DNA of 64,000 bases from Desulfosporosinus metallidurans (GTDB lineage: Bacteria; Bacillota; Desulfitobacteriia; Desulfitobacteriales; Desulfitobacteriaceae), in assembly GCF_001936615.1 (NCBI RefSeq), contig NZ_MLBF01000019.1, forward strand, positions 1-64,000. The letters run 5' to 3'. Position numbers and translations under genes: made by a program. This document shows positions 50,862 to 59,793 of the stretch, in pieces. Position 1 is the first letter of the stretch. Every line of letters begins with the position of its first letter. The notes under the pieces are model-generated. The model saw only the letters and a program-made list of their open reading frames with translations, was not told the origin of the DNA and made no database searches.

Positions 50862-53800
50862 GGACTTCCCGTGGTGACATCATCGGAGTACATGCTGTCA
50901 ACCACCTTCATTTTCAGATTTCCTCCGGTGATCCATTTAGATAGGGTACCTCCGGGAGTGTGCACATCGGTGACAAGGAGCTGCACGATATAGTCCCTGT
51001 CATCGGGGAACCATACCGGGACATACTGCTTCTTGTATCGAAAGGGTGAAGTGAGATTTTCTTTGAATGTAAAATGGTCGCCCTCCTTCATTAGTGGTAT
51101 GGCTGTTTCATAGCGGTACTGGGGCAGATAGACCTCGGCAGTCTGCGGCGCAGTAATCAGCTCCGGCTTATCATAGTTGGTATTCACAGAGGTCGTAACA
51201 TTGAAGGAAAAACCATATCCCGATTTGATATAGCCTTTTGCCTTTGTTTCATAGTCAAGGACGGCTTCTACTTTTAGCTCGGCGTAGAAGTCTTTCCAAA
51301 CAAACCGGTCGTTTTCATACCGCTGCTCCTTCCAGATCACCCTGGGCTGCTCACTTCTTGGCGGTGGTGCAGGAATGGTTGTATTCTCTTCCGGCTCATC
51401 ATAGGTTACATTTTTGATGATGGCCTTTTGGGTATAGGTGTTGTTGGCGTTGGATGTTTCATTGTCCAGGACTTGGTCGGGATTGATGACCGCAATCAGG
51501 GTGATGTTTTTATCGGCCTGCACGTTGGGGGTATCCCATTTGACCGATACGACGTTCCATGTATCCTTTTCCATGACGATAGCATCAATACGTTTTTTAA
51601 GTAAAAGCTCCGGGACTTCAAACTGGACTGAAACCTTCTGTCCAGGCGTAAAGTCCAGGCTTCCCCGGTTTGACACCTTGATGGTGCTGATGACCGTCTG
51701 ATTCTCCTTGTATCGGTCGGGCGTGATCCGCTGCACATCCAAGTCATAGGGACGCTCCACTACGGAAAGCTCTGCCGCAGCCCGGTTGTTGCTTGTGTTG
51801 GTATCCCTGTACTCTGCAGGCGGCGACACCTGGGCCGACAGTCGGATGGTTGTGCCTTTTTCTCCTGCCTTGCCTTTGACAAGGAAGGCTTTAGTTTCAT
51901 GGGCTTGGAAATCTGCCGCAGTCGGTACGACTGAAACTGCCTTACCGTCAATGGAAGCGTTTAAGCTTACCCCTGACAGCGCTTTATCCGTGTCATTGCT
52001 GAAGTACACAGTAAAGCTATATTCCTCCTGCTCATAGACCGTGGGCGGGTAGGACAGGTTCACCCATACATCGCACAGCTTCTCCTGCGGCACCACCGGG
52101 TCGACGGGCGGATGTCCGGGATCAGGGGGGGGATCCGGATTCGTTGGCGGGTTATTCGGATTTTCGGGTGGATTGTCTGGGTTTGTCGGTGGATTATCCG
52201 GATTTTTAGGTGGATTGTCCGGGTTTTTCGGCGGATTATCCGGATTGTTGGGTGGATTATCCGAGTTTCTGGGCGGATTGCCCGAGGGTTTTGCCACAAC
52301 AGTAATTTTGGAAGCCGCGGTGTTATCAACCGGATTTTCATCCCGAAAACCCTCGGGCACTCCGATATTCGCCCACAGGTTATATACCTCACCCACATGC
52401 CCCGCCTGTCCGGTGAGGGTATAGGTCTTGGTTTCCAGGGGATTGAAGTCAAGCGCTTTGGGAATTGAGTCTAAAACGACCTCATTGTTTTTCCCCTGTA
52501 CCCCTGCATCCTTCAGCATCCTGTCGGAATGGTTGGTAAAGCTCACCGTAAAGCGGTAAGGCTCCCCTTCGTAAACGGTGGGCGGCGCTGCAATGCTTGC
52601 CGATACATCGCACAGCTTTTCCGGGTCGGGGTTTTCCGCCGGTGGCGGATTTTCTTTGTCCGGTTCGGGATTCTTCCCCTGGCTTGGGGTTGGCTCCGGT
52701 TTTTCCACCACCCGGATGACCGATGTCGCGGTATTGTTCTCCGGGTTCTTATCCATAAATCCCTCGGGCACTTCGATCTGCGCCCACAGCGTTATGACCT
52801 CCCCTGCTTTGTCAGTATTCCGTGTGAGGGTGAAGGTTTTGCTTTCGTTGGGCGAAAAATCCTGCTTGGCGGGGATTTCTTTCATCTGCTCCCGGTCTAC
52901 GGTGCCGATCAAGGGCACATCATAGGCCGGTGCTGCACCATGGTTGCTAAAAGTCACCTCGAAGGAATAGCTATCCCCCCGGCAGACGGTTTCCGGGGCG
53001 CGGATGCTCACGGAAAGGTCGTTGCCATCCTGCTTTTTGAACTTGAAGTAAAAGTCTGCCGCAGGAATTTGGGTGTTGATCTTTTGGGTAATTGCCGTTT
53101 GGGTCTGACTTTCCCCATCGGGGTATCCAGCAGTTTCCGGTGTATAATCCCATTCCATACCTCTATAGATATAGTTGCGCGATAGGGAGATATCATCCTT
53201 TGAGAAGGTGACGCTGGTGGTCTGGTAGGGATAGAGGTATTCCGGCACACCCCTGTCTTGTGCCGTAGCTTTGCCGTACACCTCTTGCTTGTCTTCACTG
53301 CACCATGTGGCCTGAACGTCAATTTTTACAGGGGCTTGATAGGTGATTGCCGCGTTCCGCATGGTTTCAAGGGCCATGAGGCTCTTGGGTGTCCAATGAA
53401 AACCTGTAGTCAGGGCGTCAAAATCCTGATTTGCATCATAGATCCCGATGACCTTCCCGGTGGAATAGTCGTAAACCTCCACCACTAGACTGCCCTTCAA
53501 CGTGTAGGTCCTGCCGTCGCTCCTGCCGATCAACCCGGCAATGCGTTTCTGCTCATATTCGGCAATAGTGTTGGCCTGCACCAAATCAATCCGTTGGGAT
53601 GTGGGGAAGGTCTTTAGCTTGTCTGCTCCATCATAGGTTTCCTTCAAATTCATTCCTACCGTGCGGTAGCGGATATTGTATATGGCTTTTTCCTGGAATA
53701 CTACATTTGCGCTTATGGTGAGGACTGCGCCCCCATCTGTTTTCGCTGTCAGGGTATACACCCCGCAGGCTTCTTTATTCGCAATGGTCAGAATGGGGTC

Positions 53801-54055
53801 TGCCGGAATCTCTAGGGTCTGGCCGTTATGGCTTAATTGTATTCCTGCCAAATTGCCCGCCTTAGCCGCAGCGCTGATGGCAATTTCTGCCGGAAACTGC
53901 TCCACCGCGATCACACCGCTTTCACTGGTCAGACTGTTTACCGGAGAGCGTATTTTCAGCGTAATGTTACTGCCGGACATGGCAAAGACTTGCGTTGAAA
54001 ACAGCAGGCAGCATAAAATTGCCAAGGGTATAGCAATGATTACTTTTCGCTTCAT
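50858..54055 (-). CDS. Large exported CARDB-type surface protein of Tad set 2
   Basis: It has 1065 residues with a signal peptide (MKRKVIIAIPLAILCCLLFS, TQVFA cut). Three CARDB/DUF11-like beta modules occur (TVCRGDSYSFEVTFSNHG near 360, TVYEGEPYRFTVSFTNHS near 490, TVYEQEEYSFTVYFSNDT near 670), each followed by FxxxETKxF and VPEGFxDxNPxxNxA. A Pro/Asn repeat (598-655) separates modules. A fourth, divergent module lies near 780-870. The C-terminal 150 residues (SGYGFSFNVTTSVNTNYDKP, VPVWFPDDRDYIVQLLVTDV, HTPGGTLSKW) match the end of the 576-residue protein of set 1. It is probably a fibre or adhesin displayed with the pilus. Confidence 0.75.
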   Translation of the reverse strand: MKRKVIIAIPLAILCCLLFSTQVFAMSGSNITLKIRSPVNSLTSESGVIAVEQFPAEIAISAAAKAGNLAGIQLSHNGQTLEIPADPILTIANKEACGVYTLTAKTDGGAVLTISANVVFQEKAIYNIRYRTVGMNLKETYDGADKLKTFPTSQRIDLVQANTIAEYEQKRIAGLIGRSDGRTYTLKGSLVVEVYDYSTGKVIGIYDANQDFDALTTGFHWTPKSLMALETMRNAAITYQAPVKIDVQATWCSEDKQEVYGKATAQDRGVPEYLYPYQTTSVTFSKDDISLSRNYIYRGMEWDYTPETAGYPDGESQTQTAITQKINTQIPAADFYFKFKKQDGNDLSVSIRAPETVCRGDSYSFEVTFSNHGAAPAYDVPLIGTVDREQMKEIPAKQDFSPNESKTFTLTRNTDKAGEVITLWAQIEVPEGFMDKNPENNTATSVIRVVEKPEPTPSQGKNPEPDKENPPPAENPDPEKLCDVSASIAAPPTVYEGEPYRFTVSFTNHSDRMLKDAGVQGKNNEVVLDSIPKALDFNPLETKTYTLTGQAGHVGEVYNLWANIGVPEGFRDENPVDNTAASKITVVAKPSGNPPRNSDNPPNNPDNPPKNPDNPPKNPDNPPTNPDNPPENPNNPPTNPDPPPDPGHPPVDPVVPQEKLCDVWVNLSYPPTVYEQEEYSFTVYFSNDTDKALSGVSLNASIDGKAVSVVPTAADFQAHETKAFLVKGKAGEKGTTIRLSAQVSPPAEYRDTNTSNNRAAAELSVVERPYDLDVQRITPDRYKENQTVISTIKVSNRGSLDFTPGQKVSVQFEVPELLLKKRIDAIVMEKDTWNVVSVKWDTPNVQADKNITLIAVINPDQVLDNETSNANNTYTQKAIIKNVTYDEPEENTTIPAPPPRSEQPRVIWKEQRYENDRFVWKDFYAELKVEAVLDYETKAKGYIKSGYGFSFNVTTSVNTNYDKPELITAPQTAEVYLPQYRYETAIPLMKEGDHFTFKENLTSPFRYKKQYVPVWFPDDRDYIVQLLVTDVHTPGGTLSKWITGGNLKMKVVDSMYSDDVTTGSP
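52127..52290. repeat. 21-bp tandem repeat coding for NPDNPPx
   Basis: About seven imperfect 21-base units encode the heptad NPDNPPK/T/E inside the surface protein. Third-position differences show that the units are old. The heptads probably form an extended wall-spanning stalk. Confidence 0.8.
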
Positions 54056-54537
54056 GGGGAACCTCCTTCATCAATTCTGTTGTTGCTGCTGGAGAGAGTA
54101 AAGGGCAGCCGCACCTCGCCGGTCAGGAAACTAAAAACGCTGCGGGTTTTCAACTCTCCTTTCAAGATGAGCCGAGGCGGATCATCGTTCGCGGTGAGGC
54201 TCTGGATTTCAAGGGTATACACCCATTGCTCCCCGGAATACTTGTTCAGATCCCGGTCCAGCTGCATGCTATCATGAAGATAGGCGTAGAGCTGTTCTAC
54301 CGCAAGGGCGCTGTCCATCCGGGCATAGCCGTCTTTGCGGTATTCATCCAGCATGGCGTACTCCACCGAGGAATTCACTCCCCGCTGGAGTACATATTCC
54401 ACCTGCTGGTACAGGCTGTCCATGCGGAAATATTCAATGACCATGGCTGCAAGGGTCATAATAAAAAAGATGAGGATCAAGATAAACACCAGCCCATCGC
54501 CTTTTTTGCTTTTTAAAATGGATCCGGTTTTGCCCAC
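54052..54537 (-). CDS. TadG/TadE-like pseudopilin (set 2)
   Basis: It has 161 residues from GTG at 54537, eight bases after GGGAGGG. The leader ends KSKKG and is followed by DGLVFILILIFFIMTLAAMV. The exported part is mixed (VLQRGVNSSVEYAMLDEYRK, YSGEQWVYTLEIQSLTANDD). It overlaps the surface-protein gene by four bases. Confidence 0.7.
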   Translation of the reverse strand: MGKTGSILKSKKGDGLVFILILIFFIMTLAAMVIEYFRMDSLYQQVEYVLQRGVNSSVEYAMLDEYRKDGYARMDSALAVEQLYAYLHDSMQLDRDLNKYSGEQWVYTLEIQSLTANDDPPRLILKGELKTRSVFSFLTGEVRLPFTLSSSNNRIDEGGSP

Positions 54538-54563
54538 AAAATTATCCCTCCCTTCCGGCGCTT

Positions 54564-55052
54564 TCACTCTAAAAGCTTCCAATATTTTTCCGACATGCCC
54601 GTGATGCGCACCTCCATGGGTATGATGATTTGCACCGGTGGAGAGGAGGAAGGCCGAAACACCGTAAAGGCATAGTTGTATTTCATCTTTACTGTAAAAG
54701 TATCTCTTAGCTGAATTTTTTGGTTTTGTTCATCACAATAATTGACATCCCCGATGCTCATTTCCGGAGACAGCCCGGTCTGTTCCTTGAGCCGGTAGAA
54801 AACATCATATACGTTATCCGATACCTGCCCCTCCAGCTCAATGACCCGGACCACCCGGCGGCAGACTTGGTTAAGACTCAGATAGGTGGTGAAGATGCTT
54901 AAGAAGGACATCACCGTCGCCATTAGCGTAATCACCACCAGGGTTTTGATAATCAGTTCATAATAGGCGCTGCCTTTTCGATTAACCAGCGCCTTTTTCA
55001 AAGAGAAAGGGGGAGAACATCTCCCCCATAAGCTCCGGCACTGCCTGTTCAT
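54564..55052 (-). CDS. TadE-like pseudopilin (set 2)
   Basis: It has 162 residues from ATG at 55052, after AGGGGG. The prepilin motif is textbook: NRKG, then SAYYELIIKTLVVITLMATV with Glu at +5. The exported half resembles DUF4320 proteins (VRVIELEGQVSDNVYDVFYR, LKEQTGLSPEMSIGD). Confidence 0.8.
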   Translation of the reverse strand: MNRQCRSLWGRCSPPFSLKKALVNRKGSAYYELIIKTLVVITLMATVMSFLSIFTTYLSLNQVCRRVVRVIELEGQVSDNVYDVFYRLKEQTGLSPEMSIGDVNYCDEQNQKIQLRDTFTVKMKYNYAFTVFRPSSSPPVQIIIPMEVRITGMSEKYWKLLE

Positions 55053-55102
55053 CCCTTTACACCCCCTGTTCCGGCGGTGTTGTTTCGCAGCCGCCGCATA
55101 GT

Positions 55103-55312
55103 TTAGCTCAAAAGGCCGGTGATTTTGGTTACAATACTGTTCCAAATCTGCGTAATGGAACCTTGGTAAAGCGTCATAAATACCGCACCGACAACGACTA
55201 CGATCAGTACAACGATCAGCCATCCTGTCATCTGATCGCCGGATTGATTGGTCAATACTTTCCTAGCCTTTAAGCCTGCCATTGCCATTTTGTTTCTCAA
55301 AGTTCTCATCAT
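55103..55312 (-). CDS. Flp-like pilin, second tandem copy
   Basis: It has 69 residues with the leader ending NQSG and a mature part DQMTGWLIVVLIVVVVGAVF that is nearly identical to the pilin at 55475. The end is SIVTKITGLLS. It is a probable major or alternative pilin of set 2. Confidence 0.8.
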   Translation of the reverse strand: MMRTLRNKMAMAGLKARKVLTNQSGDQMTGWLIVVLIVVVVGAVFMTLYQGSITQIWNSIVTKITGLLS

Positions 55313-55410
55313 AGAAAAATGCCTCCTATAGTTATTTTTTGATTTCAGTTTTGATTTTTTAAGGTTTTAACAAAATTTAGGTCAGTAATATCAGTTGCAA
55401 ACATTTCATC

Positions 55411-55447
55411 AAAGGTAAAAGGGAGAAAGTTTCTCCTTTTTACCTTT
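55411..55447. repeat. Near-perfect 37-bp palindrome between the two pilin genes
   Basis: Two 18-base arms (AAAGGTAAAAGGGAGAAA and TTTCTCCTTTTTACCTTT) pair with one G-U and a one-base loop. It lies between the pilin stop (55475) and the next pilin start (55312). It could act as a partial terminator or a 3' stabiliser that sets the ratio of the two pilins. Confidence 0.8.
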
Positions 55448-55474
55448 GTGAGTAATTTTACAGTTTGCCGTTAT

Positions 55475-55672
55475 TTATCCCAAAAGACTTGTAATCTTGG
55501 TGACAATACTGTTCCAGATTTGCGTAATGGAACCCTGATACAGGGTCATGAATACTGCACCCACTACCACTACAATCAGTACGACAATAAGCCAGCCTGT
55601 CATCTGGTCACCGGACTTGTTGACCATAAGCCCTCTTGCCTTTGAAAAGGCGTTTGGCATTTTCTTTCTCAT
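55475..55672 (-). CDS. Flp-like pilin, first tandem copy
   Basis: It has 65 residues: the leader ends VNKSG, then DQMTGWLIVVLIVVVVGAVF and SITQIWNSIVTKITSLLG. Its mature sequence differs from its neighbour at two positions only. It is the first pilin gene transcribed and has a good ribosome site (AGGAGG). Confidence 0.82.
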   Translation of the reverse strand: MRKKMPNAFSKARGLMVNKSGDQMTGWLIVVLIVVVVGAVFMTLYQGSITQIWNSIVTKITSLLG

Positions 55673-55785
55673 GGGGTTTAACCTCCTTTCTTCTACGGTT
55701 TGGATTGTGTTTGTCTTGATTCTCAGGCTTTACCTCCCTCCTGAAAAATATAGTTTTATTTGAAAAGGGTTGCCCCGTTTTCACA

Positions 55786-56691
55786 TTAAAAAAGGCCCCC
55801 CATGGATCGGACTAAGTGGGAGCCTATAACATACAAAAGGCTTGCCAGGGTCACTACCACAAGGGGTATGGATGCCATCTTTATTTTGCCGGGCAGCTTA
55901 CCCAGATTCTTGCGCAGGGCTTCCTTCGCCTTGATGTCCATATCCTTGGCAAGATACATTAGAGCCTCGCCCTGATGCTCTCCACGGTATAGGCCGATGA
56001 GGGCATTGACTAGAAAGGATACCTCAAGCAGTCCGACACGCTCACTGAAGTTTCGAAGCGCTGTTTCTATGTCCTTGGCTTTCATCTCCATGATCAGAAC
56101 CGCAATGTCATAGTAGAAAACCTCACTCGCTACCTTTAGATAGTCCTCAAATATCTGGATCAGGTCCACCTGGACAACCGTATTTTCGTTGCCACCCCGC
56201 ACATCTTCAAGCTTATAGAGGATGGAGCGAACAAAACTTGGAAGTTCTATTTCGATTAATGCTTTTTTCTCTTTCAGCTTGTCTTTGAGGTCGGTCATGA
56301 AGTGGAAATATACTACCACCGAAAAGATAAGGATGGCAGGAGCAATGTTTGTTGCTCCGATTGCCAAAAGCAGAATCAAGAGCGGCAGGGTGAAAGCAGC
56401 ACAGATGAGAGCACGTGCATGATATTCCTTTGGGGTTAGAGCAAGTCCCCCACGCCTTAGCATTGACGCCATTTTTGCTTCTTTCTCCGGTTCAATCCAT
56501 ATAAATCGGGATACCGGCTTTACAAGGGGCATCACAAAAAGGTTGAGCAACCTTGCTCCTGTTTTTTCTTTTTCTGCCTGTAAGTTTTTGATGTTTTTTT
56601 TCATGCTCAGCGTGGGTATTTTGAGTATTTGCCTGCAAATTAAAAATCCTGCCGCAGTCAGCAGGACAAAAACGATGATTTGATAGAACAA
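55786..56691 (-). CDS. tadC: TadC-like inner-membrane platform protein (set 2)
   Basis: It has 301 residues with an N-terminal helix, a central helix pair (LICAAFTLPLLILLLAIGAT), a GspF-like domain (EIELPSFVRSILYKLEDVRG) and the C-terminal helix ending SHLVRSMGGLF, the same end pattern as TadC of set 1. Confidence 0.87.
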   Translation of the reverse strand: MFYQIIVFVLLTAAGFLICRQILKIPTLSMKKNIKNLQAEKEKTGARLLNLFVMPLVKPVSRFIWIEPEKEAKMASMLRRGGLALTPKEYHARALICAAFTLPLLILLLAIGATNIAPAILIFSVVVYFHFMTDLKDKLKEKKALIEIELPSFVRSILYKLEDVRGGNENTVVQVDLIQIFEDYLKVASEVFYYDIAVLIMEMKAKDIETALRNFSERVGLLEVSFLVNALIGLYRGEHQGEALMYLAKDMDIKAKEALRKNLGKLPGKIKMASIPLVVVTLASLLYVIGSHLVRSMGGLF

Positions 56692-56730
56692 ATTTAAACC
56701 TCCCTGTAAAATTGATTTTGGTTAAGTTTT

Positions 56731-57645
56731 CTATCGGTTGGCAGGTCTGGTCATCTTCATCACGAAGAACGAAGTTGCCAGAGCGGTTACGAGCATGACG
56801 ACAATCAGTAATTTTCCTAGGGTGGTTCCGGTCAGAATAGCAAACCATTCCGCATTTGAAAAACGCATCAAGGGAATAATACTGAACATCATGCCCACCG
56901 TCATCAGATAATCCCGCCATACCCTGCCCATCATGCTGTCACTTTCAATCTGCATGGCCTTGGCATCATTCATCGACTTGATTACGGGAAACAGGGCAAA
57001 TTTCAGCCGCCTGTCGTGATAGCAGAGAATCAGCATTTTTATCCACTCGGCAAAGTAGCGGTTCTTTATCTTAGCTGATAGGCGGTACAGCCCATGTTCT
57101 ATGTTCGGGTTGATGAGCTTTATTTCTGAGACGAACTCATCAAAGGGCGTTGGTTTTCTTAACCCCACAGGGATGTAGCGGTTCTTCTCTTCGACAAAGG
57201 TTTCCATCGCCTTGATTAGGTCGTCACATCCGGCGTAAGCGTTGGTGATGATGGACATGGTATTTTCCAGCCCCTCGATTTCTTCCCTCGCTGCTCTGGA
57301 ACTTTTCACGGTCAGGTAAAAGTAAGGAGCCGGGATAAGGCAGACTGCTGTAACCGCTGCCAAGCCAGCGTTGCTAAAAAGCAAAACCCCCGCCAAAAAA
57401 CCCGACACAAATGCTGCGGCAACCATCAGGATAAATTTCTTAAGCGTGTAACTGGTTTGCCGGAACAGGGTTGTAAACCGGAGGATCACTCTCTCTCTGA
57501 TTTTCAGCTTTGTTCTCGACAGATACAACCGCCGCTGTTTCAAGGTGTTTTTCTCCACTGCAAAAGGGTTTAGCTTCAGCAGGAGGAAAAAAGCTAGGCT
57601 GATCAGGCCAAAGACAAAGGTAAGGGATATCTGGATTTCATTCAT
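56731..57645 (-). CDS. tadB: TadB-like inner-membrane platform protein (set 2)
   Basis: It has 304 residues from ATG at 57645, six bases after GGGGGG. It has the TadB layout with helices at both ends and near 80-125 and the conserved region GLENTMSIITNAYAGCDDLI. The C-terminus VMKMTRPANR resembles VIKLTKPIEFRR of set 1. Confidence 0.87.
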   Translation of the reverse strand: MNEIQISLTFVFGLISLAFFLLLKLNPFAVEKNTLKQRRLYLSRTKLKIRERVILRFTTLFRQTSYTLKKFILMVAAAFVSGFLAGVLLFSNAGLAAVTAVCLIPAPYFYLTVKSSRAAREEIEGLENTMSIITNAYAGCDDLIKAMETFVEEKNRYIPVGLRKPTPFDEFVSEIKLINPNIEHGLYRLSAKIKNRYFAEWIKMLILCYHDRRLKFALFPVIKSMNDAKAMQIESDSMMGRVWRDYLMTVGMMFSIIPLMRFSNAEWFAILTGTTLGKLLIVVMLVTALATSFFVMKMTRPANR

Positions 57646-57658
57646 AGTCATCCCCCCT

Positions 57659-59053
57659 TCAATTTTTAAACTCGTTTCCTGCGAAACGGCAAATTTCCTT
57701 TCGTTCAACTCCATTGATCAAAAGCCTCTCGGCAAGGGCCTGGGATATATGCCCTATGTGCTTGTGACTTCCTACGACCTCTGTAATTCTTCCGTCTTCG
57801 TCTTTTTCATAATGATCAATGTCGTATCGAAAAAGGGTATTGCCTACCAACTCTCCATCTCTGACCCCGGTGGCCTCGAAGATTTCCATGTACTTTCGGG
57901 ACTGGTCAGGCAACTGCATTTTAAAGACCATGATGGGAAAAGCTTCTATGATATTTTTAAGCAACCTTTCCTCCGACAATGACGTTCCGGCTTCTAGGCA
58001 CATGGTGAGGATTCTTTCATAGGCTGTCCTGGCACTGTTGGCGTGCAGAGTGCTGACGATGGTGTGCCCTGTACGTCCTGCTTCCTGCACCGTCAGGGCT
58101 TCTTTCCCCCTCATCTCAGCCGGAACAAGGATGGCAGGGTGGAGCCTCAAAGACAGCTTCAACAGGTCCAACATGGTAATGGGATTGGGTTCTTCTTTTG
58201 TCAAAAGGTGAATGACATCATTGACCATCACACCGTTTTCATCCACTTGGACCAGGGTCAGTTCGCGGGTGTCCTCTATGGTTACGATTCTTTTATCACT
58301 TGAAATACAGCTTAGAATATATCCCATATCGGAGGTCTTTCCGCTGCCGGTTGCTCCGGCGATGGCCACCGATATGCCGTTATTGACGCAGAGAGTGAGA
58401 AAGTCCAGCTCATCTTCTGTAGCTGTCCCCCAATAAATCAGGTTTTCTCTTGTGATATAGGACGGCTTTTGCTTTCTTATGGAAGCAATGGCACCGGCAT
58501 CGAAATCAACGCAGGGTACAATGGCTCCGGACATGCGTATGCCCCGTGAGATAAAGCTGTCGCCTATAGGCTTTGAGCCGTCTAGGATGACATTTCCAAA
58601 GCGGCTCATTTTCTTGGCGATGTTGGAGCAAGCCTCCGGGTTGCTGAAGGTGATCGGGAGCCTAACCTTTTTATCCTTGTATAAAACCCATACTCCGTTG
58701 TAGCCATTGACGTTGATCTCTTCAACCTCGCTGTCCTTCAAATATTCCGATAAAATCCCCATGCCTGCCATATCGTTGTATACTCTGTCGACCAGCTCGG
58801 AAATATTTTGAATTCCCTTTGCCACCATTCGTTCACTATTTAAATACTGCATGATGAGGTTTTTCAGCTTTCCCTCCGCTTCTTCCGAATACAGCACCTG
58901 TGCCAATTCGGTGGAGTGGTTTTTGGAGATAATCCGTTGCAATTTATCCAGGATGTCGCCGTAGTCCTGAGCTTCCAGGCTGTTCTCCCCGCTGTCGGAG
59001 CGCTGCTTGTTGGCCTTGTAGATCAATTCATTGACTGAAAATCCATTGTTCAT
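57659..59053 (-). CDS. cpaF: CpaF/TadA pilus-assembly ATPase (set 2)
   Basis: It has 464 residues. Walker A is AGATGSGKTS (about 233-240), the Asp/Glu box is VPAEMRGKEALTVQEAGRTG and the His box is STLHANSA. The ATG at 59053 overlaps the CpaE stop as ATGA and was chosen over a start eight codons upstream. It is related to but clearly divergent from set 1 CpaF, so the two sets did not arise by recent duplication. Confidence 0.93.
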   Translation of the reverse strand: MNNGFSVNELIYKANKQRSDSGENSLEAQDYGDILDKLQRIISKNHSTELAQVLYSEEAEGKLKNLIMQYLNSERMVAKGIQNISELVDRVYNDMAGMGILSEYLKDSEVEEINVNGYNGVWVLYKDKKVRLPITFSNPEACSNIAKKMSRFGNVILDGSKPIGDSFISRGIRMSGAIVPCVDFDAGAIASIRKQKPSYITRENLIYWGTATEDELDFLTLCVNNGISVAIAGATGSGKTSDMGYILSCISSDKRIVTIEDTRELTLVQVDENGVMVNDVIHLLTKEEPNPITMLDLLKLSLRLHPAILVPAEMRGKEALTVQEAGRTGHTIVSTLHANSARTAYERILTMCLEAGTSLSEERLLKNIIEAFPIMVFKMQLPDQSRKYMEIFEATGVRDGELVGNTLFRYDIDHYEKDEDGRITEVVGSHKHIGHISQALAERLLINGVERKEICRFAGNEFKN

Positions 59054-59793
59054 TTGTATTTGTCCGTCCCTCCGCATAGTTCATCTGAGATTTTTTCCAG
59101 GACTTTACTGTAGCGCCTGCACCCTCGATCCTCATAAAAAAACACCGGAGTTCCGGCGTTTTCAAGCTCACCTGCCTGCTTTACAAAGGGAAGTTCATAT
59201 TTGAAGGAAAGCTCTATAAGACTCTTAAAGGTTTTGTCATCGAACTCACCATTCGGTGTCTGCATTACATTGATTTGCTTGTCGGCGATATGAAGTTCCT
59301 GGACAAAATCCTCTACTCCTTTATGCCACATAGGGGCAGAGGCAGACGGCCTGTACAGGGTGTACACCTTTTCCGCCAGCCAGAGTCCTACTCCGGATAT
59401 TGGATTGGTTAGATCCCCCGAGCCGTCAATCAGTAAGATGTCGAACAGGAGAGAGGATGCGGTGATGAGCCTTTCCACGCTTTGGAGGGATACGCTGTCA
59501 CATAAAAGCCCTGTGTAATGGTTGGGTACGGACAGAAAAAAGAGATTTTTACTTTCCCCGGTCTCCATAAACTTCTCACCCACATTGGGATTGTCCTCAT
59601 GGAGCGCACGGAACAGTCCCTTTTCCGGTGGGATGCTCTGCCCGAAATACACCTGCAGGTCGCCGTAGATCAGGTTGGAGGAAATGAGCCCCACAAGGTG
59701 GTCACGGTTTGCCAAAGCGCAGGCTAAGTTGACCGCAAAAGTGGTTTTTCCGCTGTTGTCTTTGCCCCAAACGGTGATGATTTTACTGCTCAT
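59050..59793 (-). CDS. cpaE: CpaE-like ParA/MinD-type ATPase (set 2)
   Basis: It has 247 residues. The deviant Walker A is WGKDNSGKTTFAVNLACALA, and the Walker B-like segment is DILLIDGSGDL. There is no receiver domain. It overlaps both neighbours and probably localises the pilus machine. Confidence 0.82.
   Translation of the reverse strand: MSSKIITVWGKDNSGKTTFAVNLACALANRDHLVGLISSNLIYGDLQVYFGQSIPPEKGLFRALHEDNPNVGEKFMETGESKNLFFLSVPNHYTGLLCDSVSLQSVERLITASSLLFDILLIDGSGDLTNPISGVGLWLAEKVYTLYRPSASAPMWHKGVEDFVQELHIADKQINVMQTPNGEFDDKTFKSLIELSFKYELPFVKQAGELENAGTPVFFYEDRGCRRYSKVLEKISDELCGGTDKYK

Noticed and set aside
52127..52290. CRISPR array
   Set aside because: The 21-base units are contiguous, without spacers, and encode an in-frame NPDNPPx heptad. 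No other spaced repeat array was seen in the window.
52529..53185. A 218-codon plus-strand open frame inside the surface-protein gene
   Set aside because: It is antisense to CARDB-like modules that repeat regularly in the minus frame; its length follows from the biased composition of that gene.
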